A stretch of 64,000 nt of DNA. Source: CAG-411 sp963643465 (lineage in GTDB: Bacteria > Bacillota > Clostridia > Lachnospirales > Lachnospiraceae). Location of the stretch: NCBI GenBank assembly GCA_963643465.1, contig CAVIJT010000004.1, forward strand, positions 176,590 to 240,589. Reading direction: 5' to 3'. A model generated the notes under the pieces. The model saw only the letters and a list, made by a program, of their open reading frames with translations. It was not told the origin of the DNA and made no database searches. Positions 52,561 to 61,427 of this stretch are shown here, one piece after another. The translations under genes were made by a program, and so were the position numbers. How positions within the stretch are numbered: position 1 is the first letter of the stretch; every line of letters begins with the position of its first letter.

Positions 52561-54003
52561 GTGAGTAGACAAAATAGTAGAAAAGTAAGAAAATTCAGGC
52601 GGCCATTACGATTAAATTTGGGTGTAATAGCTTTTTTGGTTATTGCAATTTATATTGTGATTACCTTTATTATATATTGTCGGAAACCAAGAATTTCTAT
52701 TTATGAGGTTGTAGAGAAGCAGCTTTCCAATGAATATGATTGTACAGGTTTGATTTTAAGGGATGAAACCATTGTGAATACTACTCAGAGTGGGTATTTA
52801 AACTATTATTATTCGGATGGAACAAAGGTAGGAAAGAATGCGGTTGTATATACGGTGGATGAGACTGGTGAGATATATGAACTTCTCAGTTCTTCTTCCG
52901 CTCAGGGAACTTTGTCAAAAAGTGACAGAAAACTTTTATGGGATGATATTAGTGAGTTTAGAAAGACGTATACAAGCAGTGAATATTCATCCGTTTCAGA
53001 TTTTGTCTATAATGTGGAGAATACGGTCCTTGAATTATCCACTTCTTCAATGGCAGAAAATGTAAAAAAGATTTTAAAAGAAAATAATATACATGATACC
53101 TATATTAGTGTCGCTACGGAGCAAAGTGGGATTATTTCGTATTCCATGGATGGATATGAAGATAGAAATGTAGATTCTATTGGGGCGGAAGATTTTGTGA
53201 TGGCTGATTATGAGAAACAGCAGCTTCGCACTACAGATAAGTTAGAAAGTGGACAACCTGCTTACAAATTGATAACTGGTGAAGATTGGACGATTGTTCT
53301 TAGTGTACCAGAGGATTTATATCAGGAATTGAGTAAGCGACAAACTGAGAATAAAAAGGACGGAAAAGAAGTTTCTTATGTGAATATCACTCTTAGCAGA
53401 GAAAATATTAATACTACGGTTCCTTATGAGTTATACAAAAAAGATGATAGTTATTTTGTAAAAGTTGCCATGGATCGTTATGTGATTCATTATATTAATG
53501 ACCGTTATCTTGATGTGGAGATTTCCGTAGATCAAGCAGAAGGTCTTAAGATACCAACCAGTTCTATATTGAAAAAAGAGTTTTATGCAGTGCCTACAGA
53601 ATATTTTACAGAAGCAGGAGATAATGGAGCTACTGGACTAATTAAAGAAGTATATGATAAGAGTGGCGATGTAACTTATTCCTTTGTGGAAGTAAGTAAT
53701 TATTATGAAGGTGACGATGATATTACTTATGTGGATAAAGATCTTTTTTCGGCAGGTGAGTGGATACGAAATGAAGCTACACAGGAGAGATATCAAATTG
53801 GCGAGACTAAGAAAATCAAAGGCGTTTACAATGTGAATTATGGATATTGCTTGTTCCGTCGGGTGGAAGTTCTATATAAAAATGAAGAGTATTGTATTGT
53901 GAAAGCCGGTTGTGATAATGGTGTGGCAGCTTATGACCATATTGTAGTAGATGCCTCTACTGTTTCAGAAGATGATTTAATTAATAATTACAAAGGAGAT
54001 TAG
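52561..54003 (+). CDS. HlyD-like membrane protein at the head of the sepF operon
   Basis: 480 residues. One helix (about 20-41) with a basic cytoplasmic start, then an extracellular part beginning CTGLILRDETIVNTTQSGYLNYYYSDGTKVGKNAVVYTVDETGEI, the biotinyl-lipoyl-like fold of HlyD adaptors. A helical stretch and a C-terminal domain follow. Proteins of this type head the ylmE-sepF operon in several clostridia. The partner transporter is not known, and a link to division or envelope stress is inferred from position. GTG start with GGGAGG 7 nt upstream. Confidence 0.75.
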   Translation: MSRQNSRKVRKFRRPLRLNLGVIAFLVIAIYIVITFIIYCRKPRISIYEVVEKQLSNEYDCTGLILRDETIVNTTQSGYLNYYYSDGTKVGKNAVVYTVDETGEIYELLSSSSAQGTLSKSDRKLLWDDISEFRKTYTSSEYSSVSDFVYNVENTVLELSTSSMAENVKKILKENNIHDTYISVATEQSGIISYSMDGYEDRNVDSIGAEDFVMADYEKQQLRTTDKLESGQPAYKLITGEDWTIVLSVPEDLYQELSKRQTENKKDGKEVSYVNITLSRENINTTVPYELYKKDDSYFVKVAMDRYVIHYINDRYLDVEISVDQAEGLKIPTSSILKKEFYAVPTEYFTEAGDNGATGLIKEVYDKSGDVTYSFVEVSNYYEGDDDITYVDKDLFSAGEWIRNEATQERYQIGETKKIKGVYNVNYGYCLFRRVEVLYKNEEYCIVKAGCDNGVAAYDHIVVDASTVSEDDLINNYKGD

Positions 54004-54066
54004 TTAAATGTCCGGAGAAATTTAGACGATTGCTTGAAAGAAAAGAAGTAAGCGAGGTAAAGAAAG

Positions 54067-54765
54067 ATGGTAAAGGAAAACTTAAAAGAAGTGGAAAATA
54101 ACATTGCTGCTGCCTGTGAGAGAGTGGGGCGCAAACGCAGTGAGGTAACTTTGATTGCAGTAAGTAAGACAAAGCCTGTGGAACTTATTCGTGATGCGAT
54201 GGATTATGGTATCAAAGACTTTGGTGAAAATAAAGTACAAGAAATGTGCGATAAGATGGAAATAATTTCAGAAAAATTAAATTGGCATATGATTGGACAT
54301 TTGCAAAGAAATAAGGTAAAATATATAGTAGATAAAGCCTATTTAATTCATTCTGTTGATTCGTTGCGATTGGCAGAACAGATTAATGGTGAGGCGGAGA
54401 AAAAGAACGTTATATGCAATATTTTGATTGAAGTAAATATTGCGGGGGAAGAGAGTAAGTTTGGGGTTGCGAAAGAAGAGGTTAAGCCTTTGCTTGAGGC
54501 AATTAAAAACTTAAAGCATGTTCATGTTAAGGGGTTGATGACAATAGCACCTTTCGTGGATGACGCAGAGGACAACAGAGAACATTTTAGAGAAATGCAC
54601 AAACTTTTTATTGACATGCGTCAGGAGAACACTGATAATATAAGCATGGATGTACTATCAATGGGAATGACAGGAGATTATCAGGTTGCAATTGAAGAAG
54701 GTGCAACAATGGTAAGAGTTGGAACTGGTATTTTTGGTACTAGAAATTATCTTGAAAAAAATTAA
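54067..54765 (+). CDS. ylmE: YggS/YlmE-family PLP homeostasis protein
   Basis: 232 residues. A PLP-binding single-domain TIM barrel that buffers pyridoxal phosphate and has no known catalytic reaction. VTLIAVSKTKPVELIRDAMDYGIKDFGENKVQE holds the PLP Lys; NWHMIGHLQRNKVKYI, NIAGEESKFGV, VKGLMTIAP and LSMGMTGDYQVAIEEGATMVRVGTGIFG are all present. It precedes sepF, as in most Gram-positive ylm clusters. Confidence 0.95.
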   Translation: MVKENLKEVENNIAAACERVGRKRSEVTLIAVSKTKPVELIRDAMDYGIKDFGENKVQEMCDKMEIISEKLNWHMIGHLQRNKVKYIVDKAYLIHSVDSLRLAEQINGEAEKKNVICNILIEVNIAGEESKFGVAKEEVKPLLEAIKNLKHVHVKGLMTIAPFVDDAEDNREHFREMHKLFIDMRQENTDNISMDVLSMGMTGDYQVAIEEGATMVRVGTGIFGTRNYLEKN

Positions 54766-54786
54766 GAAAGAATGGAGATTGATACT

Positions 54787-55338
54787 ATGGCAGGTTTATT
54801 AAACAATATATTAGATTATATTCGCGTAAATGATGAAGATGATTATGATGAGTACGATGATTATGAAAGTGTGAAAGAGGAACCAGTTGTAAGTAATGTA
54901 AGAAATAGTGAAACAGCAGAGCGTAAGTTTGGAAGAAGAAGTCATACAGCAGATTTGGAGGAGGAAAAGGAAGCTCCAAGAAGAGAGCGTGTTCCTCGTG
55001 CAGATAGAAATAATAAAGTAGTTCCTATGCGCGGCGCATCCAAAGGATTGGAAGTATGTATTGTGAAACCTACTTCTTTTGAAGATTCTCAACAGGTTTG
55101 TGACATCTTATTGGATGGACGTGCTTGTGTTGTGAATTTAGAAGGATTCGATGCAGATGAGGCACAGCGTATTATGGATTTTATTTCCGGATGTATTTTT
55201 GCAATTGAAGGTAAATTACATAGAATTTCAAAGTATATTTTCATTTTTGCGCCAGCTAATGTAGATATTTCTGGTGATTATTTAGCTTTATTACCGGATG
55301 ATAAAAAGAACGCAATGACAATTAACAGGGAATTTTAA
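54787..55338 (+). CDS. sepF: Cell division protein SepF
   Basis: 183 residues. SepF anchors and bundles FtsZ at the septum. The N-terminal amphipathic membrane helix (MAGLLNNILDYIRV) is followed by an acidic Asp/Tyr/Glu linker (about 15-85) and the SepF fold (about 90-175), EVCIVKPTSFEDSQQVCDILLDGRACVVNLEGFDADEAQRIMDFISG and ISKYIFIFAPANVDIS. Start choice: TGGAG lies 9 nt before ATG 54787; starting at 54772 would spoil the N-terminal helix. Confidence 0.95.
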   Translation: MAGLLNNILDYIRVNDEDDYDEYDDYESVKEEPVVSNVRNSETAERKFGRRSHTADLEEEKEAPRRERVPRADRNNKVVPMRGASKGLEVCIVKPTSFEDSQQVCDILLDGRACVVNLEGFDADEAQRIMDFISGCIFAIEGKLHRISKYIFIFAPANVDISGDYLALLPDDKKNAMTINREF

Positions 55339-55341
55339 TTC

Positions 55342-55602
55342 ATGTTGAATATTGTTTTGATAAAAGGGAGCTACACTATTTTGTTGTTTCTGGAATGGCT
55401 GATCTTGCTTTATATAGCCAGTATTTGGTTGTTGCCAGATTGTTGGCTTCGCAGAACATTAGCAGAATATGTAGGACCCTTTTTTGTTCCTATGCGTTTC
55501 TTATTGAAAAAGTCAGTGATGAGGTGCAAATGGGATTTTTCCTATGTCATTACTTTGTTGATTATATTTTATTTAAAAAGTGTGGTTAAAACACTAATTT
55601 AG
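55342..55602 (+). CDS. ylmG: YggT/YlmG family membrane protein
   Basis: 86 residues, two membrane helices (about 10-32 and 66-82). The linker CWLRRTLAEYVGPFFVPMRFLLKK keeps the family spacing, in which a Pro-rich turn links the helices. It begins 3 nt after the sepF stop. The protein is associated with envelope and division clusters without a proven activity. Confidence 0.82.
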   Translation: MLNIVLIKGSYTILLFLEWLILLYIASIWLLPDCWLRRTLAEYVGPFFVPMRFLLKKSVMRCKWDFSYVITLLIIFYLKSVVKTLI

Positions 55603-55611
55603 AGGGATTAT

Positions 55612-56367
55612 ATGCAGAACGACAAAGAGATACAGTTGTGTAAGAAGCGATTTATGGATTTGGCTAATATGAGTTACTACAAGCAATATGCAACATTCTC
55701 TGATTTTTTAGCACTAAATGAACAGGCGGCGTTTCGTGAGATTGAGAAAGAGCTGCCACCTGTATCTTATTTGATGTGGGGTGGCAATACACTTTCTGAA
55801 CGCAAGATGATATGTTTTTCTAGTGAAGAACCAACAAGAGAACAGTTTCCTATTGCGGTACTTAAGATACGTGCAGCCCATGCAAAGTTTGCGGAAAAAT
55901 TAACACATAGAGATTATTTAGGGGCTGTTCTAAATCTTGGAATTGACCGATGTAAAGTTGGAGACATCATGTTAGTGGATGAGGAAGCATTTCTTTTTGT
56001 GGACGAGTCTATGGAAGAATATATATGTTCTTCCATAGAAAGAGTTAAACATACCAATGTTGTCTGCGAGAAAGTCGGTGCTGATGTTACATTTGAACAA
56101 AGATATAAAGAGATTAGCGGAACGGTGCAATCTGTTCGGTTAGATGCAGTAATTTCCACTGCTTTCAAAAGTTCCAGAAGTCAATTGATATCCATGATTT
56201 CTAGTGGTCGGGTATTTGTGAATGGGAGCTTGATTACAAATAATAGTTTTCGATTAAAAGAAGGCGATATTGTATCAGTGAGAGGTATGGGAAAATTCCT
56301 GTATGAAAAAGAACAAGATGTAACAAAGAAAGGAAAGATAAGAATCTTGCTTAGAAAATACATTTAG
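55612..56367 (+). CDS. ylmH: YlmH-family RNA-binding protein with S4 domain
   Basis: 251 residues. The N-terminal YlmH domain includes YKQYATFSDFLALNEQAAF and YLMWGGNTLSERKMICFSSEE. The C-terminal S4 domain is RLDAVISTAFKSSRSQLISMISSGRVFVNGSLITNNSFRLKEGDIVSVRGMGKF. YlmH-type proteins bind ribosomal RNA or tRNA and help in ribosome quality control. It precedes divIVA in the standard order. Confidence 0.92.
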   Translation: MQNDKEIQLCKKRFMDLANMSYYKQYATFSDFLALNEQAAFREIEKELPPVSYLMWGGNTLSERKMICFSSEEPTREQFPIAVLKIRAAHAKFAEKLTHRDYLGAVLNLGIDRCKVGDIMLVDEEAFLFVDESMEEYICSSIERVKHTNVVCEKVGADVTFEQRYKEISGTVQSVRLDAVISTAFKSSRSQLISMISSGRVFVNGSLITNNSFRLKEGDIVSVRGMGKFLYEKEQDVTKKGKIRILLRKYI

Positions 56368-56381
56368 GAGGGGATGAGAAC

Positions 56382-57965
56382 ATGTTAAATTCGGAAGAAA
56401 TTTCCGCGGATCATATTAAATCAGGATTTGGCGGATATAATAAAAAGGCCACACGGGAATATGTAGATGGCATACGAGAGGAATATGCTTCTCTCTATAA
56501 GGAGAACATTGAACTGAAAGATAAGCTGTCTGTATTAAGTGAAGGTGTGCAGTATTATAAAAATATGGAAAAGTCTTTACAAAAGGCATTGGTTCTAGCT
56601 GAGCGAACTACTTCGGAGACTATACATGCTGCAGAAGTAAAGGCGATGGCTATGGAAAAAGAGGCAAAGTCTAAGGCGGAGGTTCTTACAAAAGAGGCGG
56701 AAATGAAAGCGGCTACTTATGAAAAGGAAGCAGCACTAAAGGCAGATGCGATGATTCGGGATGCAAAGCAACAGGCAGACACTGCTATTGCTCAGGGAAA
56801 CGAAGAGTTGCGAAAAGTTCATTCTCAGATTATGACTTTAATACAGCAATATGAACAATACAAAGCACAATATAAGCAGTTGGCAATGGCTCAAATGAAT
56901 GTGCTTGAAAGTGAAGCATATACGTTGGAAGCACCTATTTTAAAAACGATTCAAGGAAAATTAGATGAATGGGAAGGTCAAAATTCAAAAAGTCAGCAAA
57001 AGGAAGAGGAACATATTGCAGACAATGTAGTGAATCCTATTTCGTTAGATCCTACACCTTTGGGAGAAAATAGAGAAGGCTTTGATCAGAATAAAGAGGA
57101 AAAGAAGATGTATATAGACGGAAGAGGTGAACTGTATGAAGTGCATGATTTCCGTGAGGTATCTATTTCTGGAAGTAAAACTGATGGATTTGATGATTTT
57201 TCATCGGTATCCGAGACGGAAGCAGACCCAAAGCATCGGGATGAGTATTTCAAAGCATTTGAAACACCAGATTCTAAATCAATGCCAGAACAGGAAGTAA
57301 ATGACTCAACGTTTGCTGCAGAAAATCAGAAATTCGGTCATATGGAACAGACAGAAGATCCGTATCTTGAGATGAAACGAATTGAAAAAATGCAGTTGGA
57401 GCGTCTTCGTAGAGAAGAGGAACAACAAGCAGAACTTATGAAAGCTCGAAATACAAGTTATGAGTATGAGACACAAAGTTTTGAGGAGGAGCCTTCTGTA
57501 AAACAGTCTGTTGGGATGAATTCTTCTTATGAGGAGCCTAGGATGGATTTTGTAAATGAAGGGCGATTACAAGAAGAAAATGCAGATTTTTTAAGTATGC
57601 TCCACAAGAATGAAGATAGACCTATTAATTTGTCTGATTTAAAACAGATGGAAATGGAAAATCAGAAAGAGGTTCCACTTCCAAAGGCTTCAGAGGAAGA
57701 AAAGGACTATTTTTCAGAATTTCCAAGAGAGATGAGAGCTGTTTCTTTTGATGATTGTGAAGAAGAGACACCTAGCATGAGTTCTTCTGCTGATTATAAT
57801 GCAAATACGGAGTCAGAATACAAATATACTACAACGCATACATATGAGAATGAGTCAGAGAGAAATTCCCTTTCTTATGCGATGGACCATGGAAGTCAAT
57901 TTGAAAGTAAAGGAAAAGAAAAGGAAGGATTTAAGAGTTTTCGAGATTTTGAATCTGAGTTATAA
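56382..57965 (+). CDS. divIVA: DivIVA-domain protein with long acidic tail
   Basis: 527 residues, about three times the usual DivIVA. The N-terminal membrane-curvature domain (about 1-60, SAEEI-like start, FGGYNKKATREYVDGIREEYASLYKENIELKDKLSVL) is followed by a long coiled coil of Ala/Lys/Glu repeats (about 65-150, EAEMKAATYEKEAALKAD). A 350-residue acidic, Ser/Glu-rich tail without known domain ends in SYAMDHGSQFESKGKEKEGFKSFRDFESEL. It should mark poles and septa. The tail is probably disordered and may recruit partners. Confidence 0.88.
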   Translation: MLNSEEISADHIKSGFGGYNKKATREYVDGIREEYASLYKENIELKDKLSVLSEGVQYYKNMEKSLQKALVLAERTTSETIHAAEVKAMAMEKEAKSKAEVLTKEAEMKAATYEKEAALKADAMIRDAKQQADTAIAQGNEELRKVHSQIMTLIQQYEQYKAQYKQLAMAQMNVLESEAYTLEAPILKTIQGKLDEWEGQNSKSQQKEEEHIADNVVNPISLDPTPLGENREGFDQNKEEKKMYIDGRGELYEVHDFREVSISGSKTDGFDDFSSVSETEADPKHRDEYFKAFETPDSKSMPEQEVNDSTFAAENQKFGHMEQTEDPYLEMKRIEKMQLERLRREEEQQAELMKARNTSYEYETQSFEEEPSVKQSVGMNSSYEEPRMDFVNEGRLQEENADFLSMLHKNEDRPINLSDLKQMEMENQKEVPLPKASEEEKDYFSEFPREMRAVSFDDCEEETPSMSSSADYNANTESEYKYTTTHTYENESERNSLSYAMDHGSQFESKGKEKEGFKSFRDFESEL

Positions 57966-57975
57966 TTAATCTTTT

Positions 57976-58026
57976 AAAAATACCTTTATATCAAAGGATA
58001 GGATATTTGATATAAAGGTATTTTTG
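57976..58026 (+). terminator. Strong terminator after divIVA
   Basis: A perfect 20-bp stem, AAAAATACCTTTATATCAAA with its complement, around a 10-nt loop, with T-run at its end. Confidence 0.93.
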
Positions 58027-58054
58027 TCGTTAAGAGTATCTTTACTAGCAAAGG

Positions 58055-58083
58055 TTGAATTTTTGGTAAGATGCTTTTATAAT
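58055..58083 (+). promoter_or_regulatory. Promoter of aroB-lspA-rluD
   Basis: TTGAAT, 17-bp spacer, TATAAT, 45 nt before the aroB ATG. Confidence 0.8.
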
Positions 58084-58128
58084 TGAATAGTACAGCATAC
58101 AAAATTTGTGATTAAGGAGATGAAGGCA

Positions 58129-59217
58129 ATGGGAAAAGTTTTGAACGTGAAAGAAAATGGAAATCCGATTTATGATATTATAATTGAGAATAGTTATAAA
58201 GAATTTGATAAGGTACTACGTCAGTTAAAGACGGCAGGTCATCGTATTTGTATTGTTTCTGATACCACTATTAGTAAATATTATATGGAAGAAGTTGTGG
58301 AGATAGCAAAGGATTATTCTTCGCTTGTGCAGACATTTACGTTGAAGCCGGGTGAAGAATATAAGAACTTAGATTCTGTAAATAAATTGTATGAATATTT
58401 GATTCAATCTAAATTTGACCGCAATGATTTTCTTATTGCTTTAGGTGGTGGGGTTGTAGGTGATTTAACAGGTTATGTGGCAGCCACATATTTGCGAGGA
58501 ATTTCTTTTATACAGATGCCAACAACATTGTTATCTATGGTGGATAGTAGCATCGGTGGAAAGACAGGAGTAGATTTTTCTGCATACAAAAATATGATTG
58601 GTGCATTTAAACAGCCAAAAGCAGTATATATCAATACCAGTACATTAAAAACACTTACACCAAGATTATATCATAGTGGTTTTGGAGAAGTAACAAAGTA
58701 TGGATATATTCAGGACAAAGAATTTGATCAATGGTTGATAGAGCATAACAAAGAGTTGATGGATATGGACAGTGATGCTCTGGAATATATGATTTATAGA
58801 AGCTGTGATAATAAAAGAATTGTCGTAGAGGAAGATCCAACAGAAAAAGGAGTTCGGGCAACATTAAATTTTGGACATACATTGGGACATGCCATTGAGA
58901 AACTTATGAATTTTGAGTTGCTTCATGGAGAATGTGTATCTATTGGGATGGTAGCATCTGCGTATATGTCTTATAAGAGAAATATGATTTCAAAAGAGGA
59001 TTTAGATTCTATTGTGAAGACTTTGAAAGCTTTTGAATTACCTGTATCAGTAAAAGGGCTAGATGAGCAGGCAGTAGTGGAAACAACAAAAAATGATAAG
59101 AAAATGGATGCCGGAAAGATTAAGTTTATTCTTTTGGATGGAATTGGTCATGCAGTAATCGATTCCAGTGTTACGAGGGAAGAAATGCTGGAAGGTTTCC
59201 AGTATGTAGCTGAATAA
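58129..59217 (+). CDS. aroB: 3-dehydroquinate synthase
   Basis: 362 residues. It makes 3-dehydroquinate from DAHP in the shikimate pathway. NAD binding is seen as ALGGGVVGDLTGYVAATYLRG, the metal/active-site stretch as PTTLLSMVDSSIGGKTGVDF and FGEVTKYG, and the metal-binding His residues as TLNFGHTLGHAIE and HGECVSIGM. AAGGAG lies 9 nt before ATG 58129, and the longer frame from 58108 overlaps that site. It stands apart from other aro genes. Confidence 0.94.
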   Translation: MGKVLNVKENGNPIYDIIIENSYKEFDKVLRQLKTAGHRICIVSDTTISKYYMEEVVEIAKDYSSLVQTFTLKPGEEYKNLDSVNKLYEYLIQSKFDRNDFLIALGGGVVGDLTGYVAATYLRGISFIQMPTTLLSMVDSSIGGKTGVDFSAYKNMIGAFKQPKAVYINTSTLKTLTPRLYHSGFGEVTKYGYIQDKEFDQWLIEHNKELMDMDSDALEYMIYRSCDNKRIVVEEDPTEKGVRATLNFGHTLGHAIEKLMNFELLHGECVSIGMVASAYMSYKRNMISKEDLDSIVKTLKAFELPVSVKGLDEQAVVETTKNDKKMDAGKIKFILLDGIGHAVIDSSVTREEMLEGFQYVAE

Positions 59218-59239
59218 TAGAGTGTTTGTGGAGGTTGTA

Positions 59240-59767
59240 ATGAAAAAATGGAGTGCAATGTTGCTTCTTGCAATACTTGTTGTAGTTGATCAAGTAACCA
59301 AATATATAGCTAGTGTGTGTCTACAGGGAAAAGACGCATTTGTAATTATTAAAAATGTGTTGGAATTTCGATATCTGGAAGGTGGAAATACAGGGGCAGC
59401 ATTTGGTATTTTAGAGGGAAAGACAGTAGCCCTAGGTGTGGTTTCTGTTGTAGTTTCTATTGTATTATTGGTAGTGTATCTAAAGATTTCAGGAATGGAG
59501 AAATATAAAGGTGTCTCATTGGCATTGCTGTTTATGATTGCTGGTGCCGTTGGAAATGGAATCGATCGTTTAGTGCATCAATATGTAATTGATTTTATTT
59601 ATGTGAAAGCAATCAATTTCCCTATATTTAATGTGGCAGACTGTTATGTAACATTAGCTGCAGTTGCATTATTTCTTCTGATTGCTTTTGACGATGATGA
59701 GGAAGAGAAAAAGCTGGAGCAAGAAAGAGAAAAACGGTTGGAACAGGAACAAGAGGTGGAAAAATAA
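59240..59767 (+). CDS. lspA: Lipoprotein signal peptidase II
   Basis: 175 residues, four membrane helices. It removes lipoprotein signal peptides after diacylglyceryl transfer. Family motifs are VVDQVTKYI, GNTGAAFGIL, the catalytic Asp in GNGIDRLVHQYVIDFI and FPIFNVADCYV with the second Asp. GGAGG lies 5 nt before ATG 59240. The cytosolic tail is Lys/Glu-rich and helical (EEEKKLEQEREKR), an unusually long end. Its stop overlaps the next start as TAATG. Confidence 0.95.
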   Translation: MKKWSAMLLLAILVVVDQVTKYIASVCLQGKDAFVIIKNVLEFRYLEGGNTGAAFGILEGKTVALGVVSVVVSIVLLVVYLKISGMEKYKGVSLALLFMIAGAVGNGIDRLVHQYVIDFIYVKAINFPIFNVADCYVTLAAVALFLLIAFDDDEEEKKLEQEREKRLEQEQEVEK

Positions 59768-60687
59768 TGGCGCAGGAAGCAGTATTTTTGATAGAACAGC
59801 AGGCAGGAATGCGAATTGATAAAGTATTAGCGGAGTTGCAGCCGGATATGAGCCGTTCGTATCTGCAAAAGATGATTAAGGAAGGAAATGTAGTCGTTAA
59901 TCAAAAAGCAGTGAAAGCCAATTATAAGGTGGAAAAAGGGGATGAAATCGTTTTTCATATACCAGATCCAGTAGAACTTGATATTTTGCCTGAAAAAATG
60001 GACTTGGATATTTTGTATGAAGATGATGATGTTATAGTTATCAATAAAGGGAAAGGTGTAGTTGTACATCCGGCCGCAGGACATTATTCTGGGACTATTG
60101 TGAATGGACTTCTTTACCATTGTAAAGAAAATTTATCAGGAATCAATGGAATTATGCGTCCGGGAATTGTACATCGTATTGATATGAATACCACAGGAGC
60201 AATTGTGGTATGTAAGAACGATAAGGCACATCATTTTATAGCAGAGCAACTAAAAGAACATAGTATTACTAGAAAATATAATGCTATTGTACACAACTGT
60301 TTTCGACAGGATAGTGGAGTGGTAGATGCACCCATAGGAAGAAATCCTTTAGACCGAAAGAAAATGGCTATTAATTATCAGAATGGAAAATCTGCGGTGA
60401 CACATTATCAAGTGATTGAAAATTTGCAGGGAAAATATTCGCACATCGAGTGTCAATTAGAAACAGGAAGAACCCATCAAATCAGAGTTCATATGTCGAG
60501 CATTCAGCATCCTTTGTTGGGAGATGATGTATATGGTCCAGCAAAATGTCCGTTTCATTTACAAGGGCAGACATTGCATGCACGGGTTCTTGGATTTGTA
60601 CATCCTACTACAAAAGAATATATGGAATTTGAGGCTCCTTTGCCTGATTATTTTCAGCGATTACTTTCGTTGTTAGGGGAAGCGTAA
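59767..60687 (+). CDS. rluD: RluA-family large-subunit rRNA pseudouridine synthase
   Basis: 306 residues. An N-terminal S4 domain (about 12-60, RIDKVLAELQPDMSRSYLQKMIKEGNVVVNQKAVKANYKVEKGD) precedes the catalytic domain with HRIDMNTTGAIVV, whose Asp attacks uridine, and LETGRTHQIRVHM. The family fits RluD, but specificity cannot be read from sequence. It is co-transcribed with lspA, as in many bacteria. Confidence 0.93.
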   Translation: MAQEAVFLIEQQAGMRIDKVLAELQPDMSRSYLQKMIKEGNVVVNQKAVKANYKVEKGDEIVFHIPDPVELDILPEKMDLDILYEDDDVIVINKGKGVVVHPAAGHYSGTIVNGLLYHCKENLSGINGIMRPGIVHRIDMNTTGAIVVCKNDKAHHFIAEQLKEHSITRKYNAIVHNCFRQDSGVVDAPIGRNPLDRKKMAINYQNGKSAVTHYQVIENLQGKYSHIECQLETGRTHQIRVHMSSIQHPLLGDDVYGPAKCPFHLQGQTLHARVLGFVHPTTKEYMEFEAPLPDYFQRLLSLLGEA

Positions 60688-60701
60688 AGAGAGTGTTATA
60701 A

Positions 60702-60729
60702 GGGCGTGCCACTTTGGCACGCCTGTTTT
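60702..60729 (+). terminator. Terminator after the rluD-like gene
   Basis: GGCGTGCC and GGCACGCC form an 8-bp GC-rich stem around ACTTT, followed by TGTTTTG. Confidence 0.82.
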
Positions 60730-60768
60730 GCTGTGTAGAAAAAATATGTAGATTGGTATATGGATGTT

Positions 60769-60856
60769 CTACAAGTGTAGATTAATAGAAATAAGAATGA
60801 GTGAGTGGAGTGAGAATGTGATGCGTAAGGAGAAAAGGAGAGGACTACGCGTGTAG
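60769..60856. promoter_or_regulatory. Two candidate BlaI operator dyads before the repressor
   Basis: The 268 bases between the terminator and blaI hold no gene but two CTACnnnnGTAG dyads: CTACAAGTGTAG (60769-60780) and CTACGCGTGTAG (60845-60856). The first contains TACA-AG-TGTA, the core that BlaI/MecI repressors recognise. The second has one base different. The promoter could not be fixed with confidence. An ATTCTA tactt TTAGAAT repeat lies near 60897. Confidence 0.45.
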
Positions 60857-60997
60857 AATGTGAAGAAAAAAGGAAAATTAAGGGGGTTTTTGGAATTTAT
60901 TCTATACTTTTAGAATGAAACCTGTTATGATAAGTAAGTGTGAAAAAGAACATGAGAAAGCGTGTTTGAACATTTGTGAAATTGGAGGCATGAAGTT

Positions 60998-61363
60998 GTG
61001 AAGGAAATAAAACTACATGATGGAGAACTGAATATTATGGAGTTGCTTTGGTCTAATAAAACATTAGCAGCCAAAGATATGGCTAAGATTATTAAAGAAT
61101 ATGTAGGTTGGGAAAAGAATACAACTTACACAGTAATTAAGAGATTGATTGATAAAGGGGCTATTGTTCGTGAAGAGCCTGGATTTATTTGTAGAGCTAT
61201 GGTTTCTAAACGAATGGTTCAGCAGATGGAAACAGAGAATTTGATTGGCAGATTTTATGATGGTTCTTTAGAGACATTTATAGCAGATTACCTTCGAACA
61301 AAAGATTTATCAGCCGATGAAATAGATTTACTTGAAAAAGTAGTGCATGAGCAGAAGGTATAG
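60998..61363 (+). CDS. blaI: BlaI/MecI-family transcriptional repressor
   Basis: 121 residues. The N-terminal winged helix (about 5-75, LHDGELNIMELLWSNKTLAAKDMAKII ... NTTYTVIKRLIDKGAIVREEPGFICRAMVSK) is followed by the dimerisation helices (about 80-121). BlaI represses beta-lactamase or cell-wall stress genes until a BlaR1 protease cleaves it. No BlaR1/M56 sensor lies next to it; the gene after it is a broken DUF3592 frame. GGAGG lies 9 nt before the GTG start. An upstream ATG frame stops at once. Confidence 0.85.
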   Translation: MKEIKLHDGELNIMELLWSNKTLAAKDMAKIIKEYVGWEKNTTYTVIKRLIDKGAIVREEPGFICRAMVSKRMVQQMETENLIGRFYDGSLETFIADYLRTKDLSADEIDLLEKVVHEQKV

Positions 61364-61427
61364 ATTACTATAAAGTATTCAGTAAATGTGTGTTTCTACT
61401 TGAACAGATATGAAGGATTAGAAATAT

